Part shown: positions 44,886-56,496 of the stretch, one piece after another
Position numbering within the stretch: the first letter of the stretch is position 1
How the letters are laid out: each line of letters begins with the position of its first letter
Source: Cichorium intybus
Taxonomy: Eukaryota; Streptophyta; Magnoliopsida; Asterales; Asteraceae
Direction: 5' to 3'
DNA length: 64,000 bases
Assembly (NCBI GenBank): GCA_023525715.1
Contig: CM042009.1
Span: forward strand, 132,556,211-132,620,210
Notes under the pieces: model-generated
Told to the model about the DNA's origin: nothing
The model's database searches: none
Seen by the model: the letters and a program-made list of their open reading frames with translations, nothing else
Position numbers and translations under genes: made by a program

Positions 44886-46932
44886 TGTATGTGAACCCTT
44901 GTGCAACCAAACTACCAATGTTTCTTACTATAACACCATTTTCATCCAATGTATTTATGTTAACCCATATTGTTCCTGCAATGGTCTTGTTTGCAGGTCC
45001 AGGAACAAGTGTCCATACTTCATGCCTCTTAAATCATGATGTTCATCTTGCATGGCTTTGATCCAGTTAGGATCAGCAAGTGCATCAGAAATTTTCTTGG
45101 GCTTTATCAAAGAAAAAAAATTAACATCAACACATAAATTGCTTGTGCTATGACTTCTAGTCTGAACACCAACAGTGGAACTCCTAATTATCTAAGTGGT
45201 TGGATGATCTCTTAAAAACAATAGAGTAGATGCAGTTTGAGAGTCAGTAACAAGATCATCAACAAACTCAAGTTGTGGTGAAGTCTCTTTACTGATTGGT
45301 GTCACCACAGAAGTATCATCATGAACATGAGTGGATTAAGTGAGGATTGTTGAATCAGCATTAGCATTCCCCGAGGTTGATGCTAATTCTAATATTGATG
45401 CTGGCGCAAGGGTTAGATGCAGATTCTCATGAGCATCTACTATGGAGTTTTCTTCAGTAGAACAATCATCCAACATTTGTCCGAATGAATCATCACAAAC
45501 ACTATTTGAAAGTGACTGCTCATCAAAATTTACATGAATAGATTCCTCCATAGTTTTTCTTCTTGGAATATAAACCCTAAAGGCCTTTGAGATGGAAATA
45601 TGAAACATCTGGTTTTCTTTTGTTGATCACTTCATATGCAATATTCAAGTATCTTTTTACAATGATTGATCTGTTTTGAGTAAAACATGCAATATTGAGA
45701 GCTTTAGCCCATAACTATAAATGAATTATCTTTTTCAACCATCATAGCTCTTATAGCTTCAATCAAAGTCCTATTTCTTCTTTTAGCAACCCCAATTTGT
45801 TTAGGAGTTCCCACAGGTGAGAAGTTCTAAGAGATTCCATTTTCATCATAAAAGGACTCCAAAGTGAGGTTCCTGGATTTTGTTCCATGATCACTTCTCA
45901 ATTGTCTCACCTTCTTATCCAATAACACCTTAGTATATTTGATAAAGTCAATAATTTCATCTACAACATCTCTCTGTCTTCTCAAGAATATCAACCATGT
46001 AAATCTAGAGAACTCATCAACAATTACCAAAGAGTATCTCTTTTCAGCCATACTTTGAATATGAACTGGTCCAAAGAGATCCATATGGAGAAGAGATAAG
46101 GGGGAATCAGTTGATGAGTACCTTTTTAAATGAAAATATGTTTTGTGCTGCTTTCCAAGTTCACATGTTGAGCAGAGTTTGTCTTTAACAAATCTAATAT
46201 TTGGAATTCCTCTGACAAGATCATTATTGACAAGCTTTGAGATAGACTTGAAGTTGAGATGTGAGAGCCTTTTATGCCACAAACAGTTCAAATGAGATTG
46301 AGTCTTTAAAAGAAAGCACATATTCATATCCTAATGAGTAGAAAAATATCCAAAATGTAGATATCAACCCATACAAGACGATCTTTACTCTATGTAAACA
46401 ACATTGCCCCATTTAGAAGCAATTTTCTGAAATTTGGCTTACTCTATGATCAAATTGGAACACCTTCAATATCAACCCATACAAGACGATCTTTACTCAT
46501 AAAACTTCGAGACCATTTATTTAACTCCTCGAACCAAGATTGAACAACTTCACTGTGGAAAAGTTGTAACAAGCACTGTTAGAATTAAATTTAATCGTGA
46601 TACGCAAACTACCAACGTATCCCAGTTCCACTTCCAAGAAACCTTCACTCTTGAAAATTCCCATTAGAACATGTAAGACAAGAAGTCTTGAACTCGTCCC
46701 AAGACCAACCTGTCCATCTCATTCTCCTCAACAACAAAATCCCTGATACCAAGCTGGATCAAATCTTCAAAAGGCTTAACCCCAACATATTTAAGATTAC
46801 CATCCCCTATAACATTAGAATAAGACTTTACATGAGGTTTAATGCCCTGGTGATCAACATGAGACCCCTGAAGCCTTTTTGATGAAAGACTTTGAAGGTT
46901 GGGCACTACTAGAATTCTTAACCACATGAGAC

Positions 46933-48652
46933 TGTAATACCATAAATTTAAATTATGGTAAAGTAATGTTAATCTTAGTGTAATCAAGATTAAATAAGTT
47001 TTTATATGAGTTAGTATGGTTAGAGGGCCTTTTGGGAGAAGTTTGAGTTTGAAAAATATCAAAAAGAACCAAACCGGGTCGTGTTGAGTAAACCGGGTCG
47101 TGTTGAAGTAACCCGGGTCGTGCTGCACCCACTGAGTAAACAGAACAATTTTTCGTAGATGGACCCGGGTCGGGTTCTGTAACCCGGGTCGGGTTACGCG
47201 CGCAGACTTCTTTAAAAGTGCAGAAAAATCTCATTTTCTTCATTTTCGAACCAAAAACGGAAGTTAGCGATTTCCAGAGCTCAAGGAGGCGATTTTGGTT
47301 CAAATTACACCTGAAGATCCGTGGGGAAACATAGAGTGATGCGAATCTAATCCCGTACACGCATTCTTGCTTCCTAATTCGTCGAGGTGAGTGATTTCTT
47401 CGGTTTGGGGTTTTTGAAACCCTAACTTTGATTTCGTGATTTTGTTATATATTGTTATATTTGTTAATAGTAGATTGTTAGTGGATGCCTTTAGAGTTAT
47501 TGGTGAGAGTATTGTCGAGTTTCTACGGTTGAATGAGTAGAACCGCGGAATTGGGGGTTTCGGTAAATATTGAGTTGATATTTACCGTTTATACTCCTTT
47601 TTCCTCTTTTGATTGATACATCTTTGAGATAGATGATATTGAGATGATTGTGGATGTTGAAGAATTGATTTAGACTATGGTGATATAACCAAGTCTAGCG
47701 AACAGAAGCCCGGTACGCGCAAATTGGAAGTTCCACGTACCAAGCCGATATTAGGTGAGTAGTTATAATTCATTATGTATAGTTTGACTATATCTAAATT
47801 GAATTATGGTACATGTTAATTGGTTGAGATAACTAAGTTGTATGAGTTAAACAAGGTTTAGAATTCACTGTTATATACGAGTACTTGGTTTGAATGAATA
47901 TACTGAATGACTGAGATAATCATAGAGATTGAGCAAATACATATGTTGTACATATATCTGTGTGTTGTGTTGATATTGCGGTAGTTTAGAGTTAAAGTGG
48001 TTCTGTTAATTGTGGATAACAAGAGACGAGTTATAGATTATACTTGAGCATAAGATCAGAGTATATGCTAGAGTGAGTGACTTAAAGAGTCTTTGAGTTT
48101 GATTGCTACAACCATGATAACAGTTATAATTGAGCATAATTACTAGTGAAATGAGTTCATACGAGTATGTGGGATTGAGTTTATGAGTAGTATCAGTTGA
48201 GATACTTATTTATTGAGTTGATATTACTACTAATTAGCTGGTGTTTGTAAAGCTAATATGTTTGCAGGTATCAGAGTTTAGAGAGAGTGAATATTGCTAA
48301 TGAGACTAGCAAAAGAAGAATGATAAGAGAGTTTACTGAAAGAGATTGTGGAGTATGATTGAGATTTCTCACTAAGCTTTATAAGCTTACACTTGAATGT
48401 TGTGTTGTTTTGCAGGTATCTGTAGCTGTGGTAGGGGAAGGCATGTGATAAAGAGAGATGGACAGTTTAGAGCCTGTCCTTTAGTTGAATTAGATTATTT
48501 GTAATGCCTGGTAAATTGTAAGGACCTTTTGTGTAATTATTCGTGTTGATAACATCTTGATCCTTGGTTTGAGTACAAATATACCCAATTTAATGTGTTA
48601 TTGTTTGAAAAAAAATTTTGGGTGTACTTCGTATGAGAAACCGGTTGTTACA
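46933..48652 (+). repeat. 5' LTR of the LARD
   Basis: 1720 bp, TGTAATACC...GTTGTTACA. Contains a cluster of ACCCGGGTCG repeats (47070-47200), a perfect 10-pair hairpin at 47561-47587 and nested palindromes at 47765-47807. Confidence 0.95.
47561..47587 (+). other. Perfect 10-bp hairpin in LTR
   Basis: Arm CGGTAAATAT, loop TGAGTTG, exact complementary arm. Present unchanged in the 3' LTR at 52963-52989. A second hairpin (TTCTAC / GTAGAA) lies just upstream at 47521-47542. Confidence 0.92.
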
Positions 48653-48655
48653 AGT

Positions 48656-48667
48656 TGGTATCAGAGC
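48656..48667 (+). promoter_or_regulatory. Primer-binding site (initiator Met tRNA) of the LARD
   Basis: TGGTATCAGAGC three bases after the 5' LTR end. Confidence 0.92.
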
Positions 48668-49925
48668 ATGGTTTAAGCGAACTAGGTCTTTGAGTGTAGA
48701 GTCCTAGACTTGAACCGAGAAGAGAGAGAGAGAGCCCCTATCACATGCTTGGAAAAGATACGGCTGCAGATGTTAGTGTATGAGTTAAGTATAACTATTC
48801 TATTATATTATTATTTGTTGTTTTCTGTGTGTAAATACAGATATGGAGTCAGATGAATGATGAGTTGAGAAATTGGTAAGAGCCGGTTGGACCAATAGTG
48901 GATGATGAGACGAGATTTTGGCTGATATGAGATATCAACCAACGAGAAGAAAAGAAATTCAGCTAATTATGAGATGTTAACTGAATATGAGATGAGATTC
49001 TGTTGATGGCAAATTTCCAGATGATGATAAGATGTTAAGATAAGATACCGGTCGATGCAAAATTTTAACTGATGATGAGAAAGAGTTTGAGCATAAGTTG
49101 AGTATGAGCTAAGAGTTGAGATATATGAGTGTAGCCGAGTACACTCAAGAGTTGAGAACCGAGGTACGCAAGGTTCAACTAATGAGGAGACGAGATTTTA
49201 TTGCTATGAGGTATGTAAGTAATTTTACTTAACATGTTAGCTGTAACGTGTCGCGTGTATTTAGTTGCTGATAATACATGTAATAGAATATGTATAAAAT
49301 ATGTAGACACATAAAAGATCAATTGAGATTACATGTGTTAGAGAATTGTGGTTATAAAGTGTAGTAATTGGCATCGAGATGAGAATCTCGTATCCATTTG
49401 AGGTAATGTTTACATATCACATAACGAGTGCTTTGTGATTGTATATAACTGAGATTATAAGTGGTTGTTTGACGAGTACTTAACAACCATAGAGAAGTGT
49501 GTATAAAGAGTATATACATGGTAAATATATATAAATTTTGATATTGTATATATATTGCTTGTTGTTTCACAGATATGACGAGATTTCTGTATATGAGTAC
49601 TTGTGGTTGAGACCACATATTTTGTGGGACCACATGACTAGTACTTATGATTGATCAAAATGAATAGCTGAGATAGCCAAAAGAGTATGAGTTGAGAAAG
49701 ATGGTGAGTGTGTAGTTGATTGCACACTATAACTGATTATGAGTTGATATGCCGAGAGTTAAATTGTGTAGTTTGGAGTTGTCACATAATGAGACATTAG
49801 TGACAGAGTTGTCACAGGACACTCGAGTAACCACATAAAGAGTACCTTGTGGTTATAATTGAGAGAACCTAGAGTGGTTCATGTAGGCCTAATTGGCCTA
49901 GAGATTGGGTTAATTACCTAATAAA

Positions 49926-50145
49926 TGTGATCGAGACCACATATTTGGTGGGGTCACATATTGAGTAAGTGTGATTGAGACCACATATTAGGTGGGGTCA
50001 CATAACGAGTAAATGTGATTGAGACCATCTATTTTGTTGGGTCACATATTGAGTAAGTGTGATTGAGACCACATATTCGGTGGGGTCACATAATGAGTAA
50101 ATGTGATTGAGACCATCTATTTTGTGGGGTCACATATTGAGTAGT
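49926..50145 (+). repeat. 44-bp tandem array, five units
   Basis: TGTGAT.GAGACCA begins at 49926, 49970, 50014, 50058 and 50102. Units alternate between CACATATT and CATCTATT versions, suggesting an 88-bp higher-order unit. Each junction folds as TCACA / TGTGA around an 11-nt GAGT-containing loop. Confidence 0.92.
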
Positions 50146-50298
50146 TGAGATTGGAACCACATAACGAGTATCTTGTGGTTAGAGTAGTGGGGACCTTTGT
50201 AACTCAAACAAAAGAATGAGTGACGGTGAGTCTTTATGGCTCGAGACCGTAGGGGAGACTCGCTAGAGTTAAAGAGGAGATGGATTGAAATTAGAAAA

Positions 50299-50528
50299 TG
50301 ATATGAGGTACCATGATTTGATCAGAGGACGGTATGAGATATCGTGATACATCGTTGAGTGGTGAGAACAGAAAACGGTTTGAAGTACCGTGAGAGAGTG
50401 TTGACCAATGAGGTCAACGAACGGTATGAGGTACCGTGAGATTGTGTTGAGTAGTAAGTTTTGAGAATAGTATGGGGTACTATAATATACTGTGAGTAAC
50501 GAGATAGGAGAATGGTATGGGGTACCAT
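50299..50528 (+). repeat. Series of TGRGG-loop hairpins
   Basis: Six related hairpins about 40-50 bp apart: arms ATGATA/TACCAT (one mismatch), ACGGTA/TATCGT, ACGGT/ACCGT, ACGGTA/TACCGT, ATAGTA/TACTAT and ATGGTA/TACCAT, around TGAGG, TGAGA, TGAAG or TGGGG loops. Confidence 0.8.
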
Positions 50529-52312
50529 AAGTTGAACTGGAGTGGTACTGCAGAGTTGTGCTTGTGTGTAGACAGGCATGTACTTATGGTGATGCAAAGT
50601 AATGAGAAATATAATATCCTTGCGTGTAGATAGTTATGAATGTAGCAATAAGCTTGTGTGGCTTGAAACCTTATGGGTTGAGAAGAGGATGAATCAGAGG
50701 CTGAGTAACAGTAAAGCGGTATTGTGAGATAATACAATGAGTAATACTATTGAGAAATGTTATTGTGAGTATGTGTGTTTATCAAATAATCGTGCTGAGA
50801 ATGTGTGAGATATCTTTCATGTTGAATGAGACAGAATTCTATAAATGCATGATGAAAAGATATGAGTTGAAAAGAGGAGAAAAGTAATTGTAATTGTGAT
50901 TGATAGGATTCGTTCCTTAGCAATCAAATCGATTACTGCCAATGAGAGAAATTTGTGAATGTCGAGATAACAAAACTACTTATTCGTATGATACGATGGA
51001 TAGTAGATTTTGTTATAATAATGTTGAGTTATTTTCTTGAGATTAATGAGTTAGTCGAGTAATGAGATATGATCTCACCGTAGAGATTGCGGTGTTGAAC
51101 ATTATTAATTCTTTGCGAGTTGTGTGTAGAGATTACGGTGAGCCGTATGTATGTATGATTTATTTTGTGTCATTATAATGAATTAGAAATTTAGATGAGA
51201 ATGACGGAGAATTGGCAAGGGGAGAATTCTTACTAATGATGTGTCGGGAGAAATATATGCGATTGTGTTGAAAATTTATCTGATAATAAATTGTTGAGTT
51301 CGTTATGATTATCGATTGAGTGAGAGCGTGATGTGGAATTGTCCACATAAGTGAGGAGGTAATAAGTGAGTACATCGAGAGAAACAGCATGAGGTATGCT
51401 GTTGAACTGAGATAAAAAGGAGTTAATTGGTGGAAGATTGTTAATTGTATATTGTGTGAAAACCTAATATGTGTGATGAGGTGAGAGCAGAGATGAATGC
51501 GTACTCAGAGAAGTTGAAGTCGGTTGTGGTGATGAGACAACTGAAACGGGTCTTGTGTAACTAAAGTGTCGAGAGTTAAATAACAAATTCAGAGGAGGCG
51601 TGAGTGAAACTCGAGATAGTTTCTAATATTTTGTTATTTCTGGATTTTTATCCTAGTATTTATGAGATATGTTGATGAGAAATCAATTATTGACATGTTG
51701 TAATATGAGGAGTAAATTGAGAGAGAATGTGAGCCTGGAATTGGTGAGACCGTTTTCCTTATTGAGTTAGAGTAAACCAATTCAAGGAGATTGGAAACGG
51801 AAGTTGAGTCTCAAATAGTTATTGAGATTAGTGTTATAGAAAGAGTGGATGGTACGCTAAGAATATGGCTCGAAGTGAACCATAGATATAGGTGTGTGTA
51901 AGTGATGATAGTGATTGGAGTATCACTTGAAGAGTGAGGTGAGATACCTTCGTATCGGCAATGCTATAACAAGGCGAGTGCCCTGAAAGAATGAGTGGTT
52001 GTCCACGTGAAATGGTAACAACCAATGTGGTTATAGAGATCATCTTACGAGAATAATGGCGAGTGTTAAGATTTTGCGGAAAGAGAAGTCGAGTGAGAAA
52101 GTTTCTAAATGTAATGTGAATCGAAGAAGTTTGAGTTCTATAGCTATATTATGAATAAATAAGATGCGACCGTATGTACATGTCATATGAGATGATGAGA
52201 TGATAACATCATTATTATATGTGATGTGTGATTACGATGGTGAGTTGGGTGTATAAACCATATTTATTACAAGAGATTCCGAGGACGGAATCTTTTGAAG
52301 GGGGTAAGAACT

Positions 52313-54057
52313 TGTAATACCATAAATTTAAATTATGGTAAAGTAATGTTAATCTTAGTGTAATCAAGATTAAATAAGTTTTTATATGAGTTAGTATGGT
52401 TAGAGGGCCTTTTGGGAGAAGTTTGAGTTTGAAAAATATCAAAAAGAACCAAACCGGGTCGTGTTGAGTAAACCGGGTCGTGTCCGAAAGGAACCCGGGT
52501 CGTGTTGAAGTAACCCGGGTCGTGCTGCACCCACTGAGTAAACAGAACAATTTTTCGTAGATGGACCCGGGTCGGGTTCTGTAACCCGGGTCGGGTTACG
52601 CGCGCAGACTTCTTTAAAAGTGCAGAAAAATCTCATTTTCTTCATTTTCGAACCAAAAATGGAAGTTAGCGATTTCCAGAGCTCAAGGAGGCGATTTTGG
52701 GTCAAATTACACCTGAAGATCCGTGGGGAAACATAGAGTGATGCGAATCTAATCCCGTACACGCATTCTTGCTTCCTAATTCGTCGAGGTGAGTGATTTC
52801 TTCGGTTTGGGGTTTTTGAAACCCTAACTTTGATTTCGTGATTTTGTTATATATTGTTATATTTGTTAATAGTAGATTGTTAGTGGATGCCTTTAGAGTT
52901 ATTGGTGAGAGTATTGTCGAGTTTCTACGGTTGAATGAGTAGAACCGCGGAATTGGGGGTTTCGGTAAATATTGAGTTGATATTTACCGTTTATACTCCT
53001 TTTTCCTCTTTTGATTGATACATCTTTGAGATAGATGATATTGAGATGATTGTGGATGTTGAAGAATTGATTTAGACTATGGTGATATAACCAAGTCTAG
53101 CGAACAGAAGCCCGGTACGCGCAAATTGGAAGTTCCACGTACCAAGCCGATATTAGGTGAGTAGTTATAATTCATTATGTATAGTTTGACTATATCTAAA
53201 TTGAATTATGGTACATGTTAATTGGTTGAGATAACTAAGTTGTATGAGTTAAACAAGGTTTAGAATTCACTGTTATATACGAGTACTTGGTTTGAATGAA
53301 TATACTGAATGACTGAGATAATCATAGAGATTGAGTAAATACATATGTTGTACATATATCTGTGTGTTGTGTTGATATTGCGGTAGTTTAGAGTTAAAGT
53401 GGTTCTGTTAATTGTGGATAACAAGAGACGAGTTATAGATTATACTTGAGCATAAGATCAGAGTATATGCTAGAGTGAGTGACTTAAAGAGTCTTTGAGT
53501 TTGATTGCTACAACCATGATAACAGTTATAATTGAGCATAATTACTAGTGAAATGAGTTCATACGAGTATGTGGGATTGAGTTTATGAGTAGTATCAGTT
53601 GAGATACTTATTTGTTGAGTTGATATTACTACTAATTAGCTGGTGTTTGTAAAGCTAATATGTTTGCAGGTATCAGAGTTTAGAGAGAGTGAATATTGCT
53701 AATGAGACTAGCAAAAGAAGAATGATAAGAGAGTTTACTGAAAGAGATTGTGGAGTATGATTGAGATTTCTCACTAAGCTTTATAAGCTTACACTTGAAT
53801 GTTGTGTTGTTTTGCAGGTATCTGTAGCTGTGGTAGGGGAAGGCATGTGATAAAGAGAGATGGACAGTTTAGAGCCTGTCCTTTAGTTGAATTAGATTAT
53901 TTGTAATGCCTGGTAAATTGTAAGGACCTTTTGTGTAATTATTCGTGTTGATAACATCTTGATCCTTGGTTTGAGTACAAATATACCCAATTTAATGTGT
54001 TATTGTTTGAAAAAAAAAAATTTTGGGTGTACTTCGTATGAGAAACCGGTTGTTACA
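52313..54057 (+). repeat. 3' LTR of the LARD
   Basis: 1745 bp. By eye it differs from the 5' LTR by about four substitutions, a 22-bp extra unit in the ACCCGGGTCG cluster and three A in a poly-A run. Confidence 0.95.
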
Positions 54058-54490
54058 GAGACGATCGTGGATGAGAAGAATCCTTTGTTCTATAAAACCT
54101 AGACTCCGGAAGCATGAAGCATATGGAACCCTACCCAAATAGAGCAAACGTCACGCAATACGGATTGAACATCATCAATCCGTATGAATTGAACGGCTAA
54201 AAATCTTACCCATCTTGGAAAGTTTCTTGGAAATAAACATGCCTACCACTACTCCAAATTGTTTTCACAGTCCATGCAATTCCATGTAACCCATAGTATG
54301 TGGAAAATTTGTCACGTAAATAGTTTTGTAAATTCTACTTACCACGTCCATATTGGTGCCACGTTGCCTCTACCGACGCAAGTTCCCTATTCAATGAAAA
54401 ATGATGCCCTTCTTTCGGCTATCAACCACTTCCCAACTCGCACTTCTCTTGATCATTGGAAAACCCCACAAAAATCTCCATAAGGGCAAA

Positions 54491-56496
54491 AGTTAGATCC
54501 ATTAATGTAATGTTTTTGAATCTAGACCTTAATGAAACATTAAAATTAATAAGAAAGTTGTGCTTTCTTAACAATTTATAATTTTTTAATAGATCAACAA
54601 TATAAGTAATAAAAATACTTATCAAGATACTAAAAATATGTTACAATTAAGAAAATAGTTAGATTTTATTTTAGTCAGAAATAAATACTAGAAATAAATA
54701 CTATAACTGATTGATTAATAGATACAATAATATTCTCTTGGAAACATGAGGGAAAATGACACAACTACAAACGATTATAACTCAAGTGTTCGAGTTGGCT
54801 TGCAAGTTTGCGACCAACCCACAAACTTGGTAAACCCACCATTTTTATTTGAATCCTTAATTTTAATCATTCTTAATGATCAATTTCATTTTTCTTTCAT
54901 TTTGGTTACAAATTGTGTGAATTTTAGAATGTCTGTTAATCATTGTCTATTTAAGATCAAACTTTCACTACCTTAATTTTAGTTTTTGATTCTTTTTGTA
55001 AAATCAGTAAAAATATATATATATACATATTATAAAGGAAACAATAGTCATTCCCTAATATAATAACGGTACCACGATGCCCATCAACCAAAGTAGTTGA
55101 AGGTTCAAGCACCGTTGAATGTTGATATAGTTTAGAAGTAGATTAAATATATCGCTCGTATAAAAAAACAAATTCTTTTCTTCCAAAAAACATAACATGT
55201 TCTTTTCTTACTAAAAACATATGATTATACACTTGTATAATCTTTTGATTTTATATATGTAAACAAATTTAAAATTGAAAAATCCCCATGAAGCCCATTG
55301 ACCTCACGGATGATGTAATGTAGTAAGTTGAATATATTTCATATCTCCCATTAAAGATCAAGTATCGAAGATATCCATGAGGCCAATGTTGCATTATGTT
55401 TGCTAGCACAAAAGTTGCCTCCGTATGATGTGGATGCCAAAATAACAACAAAGAAGACAAATAATTATTGTAAAAAAACGACATTATTATTTGCACTATT
55501 AAGTTTCCATTAATAAAAAGATAAAAGCGAAAATATTAATAAAATAAATAAAAGGGATGGCTTGGTGGCCAAAGTTCCACTTGTACTCATCTCACTACTT
55601 AGGTTGCATTTTCTTCCTTAGCCATGTGTCTAATATGTAAATGTTTCTTGCTTTGTAGACTAGTAGTGGAAGATGATCAGGCTTTACTTTTTATATCTTC
55701 TTTATTTGGGAAAAAAATTATGGGTAACTATAACTGTTGATGACTCGAAATTGATCTTTGATTCGACTGGACAGTTGAGAGTACAATTAAAATAGAAAAT
55801 TTTGGTGACAAAGGTTTAAAGTAGTTTAACGGTTATTAGAGATATATTATGTTGAGTATGAACTATCTTCTTTTTGGATTTGCATTGAAGTGGGTCCTCC
55901 TAATTGTAGGTAGAGGCTTAGGGCTTTATAAGATGTTTTTTGTTAGAGCTGTACTCTGTTACAAACTCACTAAAAAGATTAACATTTGGCTATTTTGTCT
56001 CTTTGCTTTTGTGTTTGTCCTAACAATTATGCTAATGTATCACATGCTTAGATTATTCTTACTAAACTGTCCTGTTCTCGATGGGGAAAAGTGACATGTT
56101 TTCTCATTGTAAAGATAATGATGTGTCAACCCTAATTCATGACAAATTCGTTTAAAAGTATCGGATTATATTGAAAAAAATAAGGCTAGCAAGAACATTG
56201 ACCAGTTTTTGAACAAAAAGAAAATAATCTACTGGATGTCCGATTGTCAGGTAAGTCATAATAATCTGCAATAGTAGACTTGCAACTCTCATAATTGAAG
56301 GTTGACAAGTATACGTTAAAGATTCGTCGGCAAATAGATATGTTACTTTTATCTTTAGTTCGATTCGTCTTCTTATATAAGAATATCTCCAGAATCTTAA
56401 AGAAACAAACTTTCCAAAGACCGTAAAAACCATCTTTTTATACTTGGCCCCATCTGAAAAAGGAAATTACAATAAAAATTCGTGGGATGTATATTA
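54491..56496. other. AT-rich spacer, no gene
   Basis: Short frames (for example 55849-56094 and 56152-56433) lack domains, introns or conserved motifs. Nothing supportable is seen. Confidence 0.5.

Larger units (their letters stand above)
34524..46330 (-). pseudogene. Ty1/copia pol relic split by two later insertions
   Basis: Read on the minus strand the pieces follow copia order. Pre-integrase and integrase core at 46327-45827 (LWHKRLSHLNFKSISKL, CSTCELGKQHK, HMDLFGPV, FSRFTWLIFL, RQLRSDHGT). Integrase C-terminal part at 45826-45336 in several frames. RT start at 45111-44886 (ISDALADPNWIKAMQDE, LVAQGFT). RT middle at 38083-37526 (ETFAPVA, PPGFELEEIPDHVYKLDKPL, MIFGSTNDLLCQEF, FFLGLQ, KTPMPTSMK). 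RT end and RNase H at 35177-34524 (LIIGSLLYLTTNRPEIMFAT, ELLYVPTNNQLAGLFTKPLD, FLISELGML). Gaps between pieces are the elements at 38084-44885 and 35178-37525. Gag and both LTRs are missing. The many stops rule out activity. Confidence 0.9.
48653..52312 (+). other. Non-coding, hairpin-dense interior of the LARD
   Basis: About twenty short hairpins are visible by eye. Examples: TGATAT with loop GAG (48923); TGAGTGTA with loop GCCGAG (49126); ATCACA, TGGTTGTT, TAACCACA and AACCACA around GAGT loops (49416, 49462, 49828, 50155); TTGACC with loop AATGA (50401); AACAGCAT with loop GAGGT (51383); ATAACAAAA...TTTTGTTAT (about 50968-51018); AGATTCCG with loop AGGA (about 52274). The plus strand is poor in C and rich in G, A and T. 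Minus-strand frames here are by-products of low C and have no protein domains. Confidence 0.8.
46933..54057 (+). mobile_element. Young non-autonomous LTR retrotransposon (LARD), 7.1 kb
   Basis: 5' LTR 46933-48652, primer site at 48656, purine tract GAAGGGGGTAAGAA at about 52298, 3' LTR 52313-54057, and a perfect 5-bp target duplication GAGAC (46928-46932 and 54058-54062). The 3.66-kb interior has no gag or pol and no plausible frame on the plus strand. It is C-poor and packed with short hairpins. The hairpin AGATTCCG / CGGAATCT just before the purine tract is of the kind seen ahead of the purine tract in Tekay/Del gypsy elements, suggesting a gypsy parent (inference). It needs proteins supplied in trans. 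Confidence 0.92.
46359..54490 (-). pseudogene. LINE (non-LTR) ORF1 relic with RRM, split by an LTR element
   Basis: The minus strand from 54490 to 54063 encodes KTIYVTNFPHTMGYMELHGL...FGVVVGMFISKKLSKMGKIF, the RNP2 and RNP1-like parts of the RRM found in plant LINE ORF1 proteins. The relic resumes at 46932 and runs to 46359 with GFLEVELGYVGSLRITIKF-like and WVDIEGVP / IASKWG-type segments of the same ORF1 class, in several frames. A 30-bp word at 46359 and 46469 is duplicated. The RT-bearing ORF2 is absent. In live elements ORF1 binds the LINE RNA. Confidence 0.65.

Noticed and set aside
45336..45608. 90-codon acidic protein as a separate gene
   Set aside because: It sits between integrase and RT of the copia relic and matches the variable integrase C-terminal region in position and composition.
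49926..50145. CRISPR-like array of 44-bp units
   Set aside because: Units are contiguous tandem repeats without unique spacers, in a plant retrotransposon.
50322..50737. Overlapping minus-strand frames in the LARD interior
   Set aside because: They arise because the minus strand is G-poor and so has few TAG/TGA stops. No domains or codon structure.
54422..54625. 67-codon minus-strand frame as a gene
   Set aside because: Its end overlaps the LINE ORF1 leader, and no independent protein signal is present.
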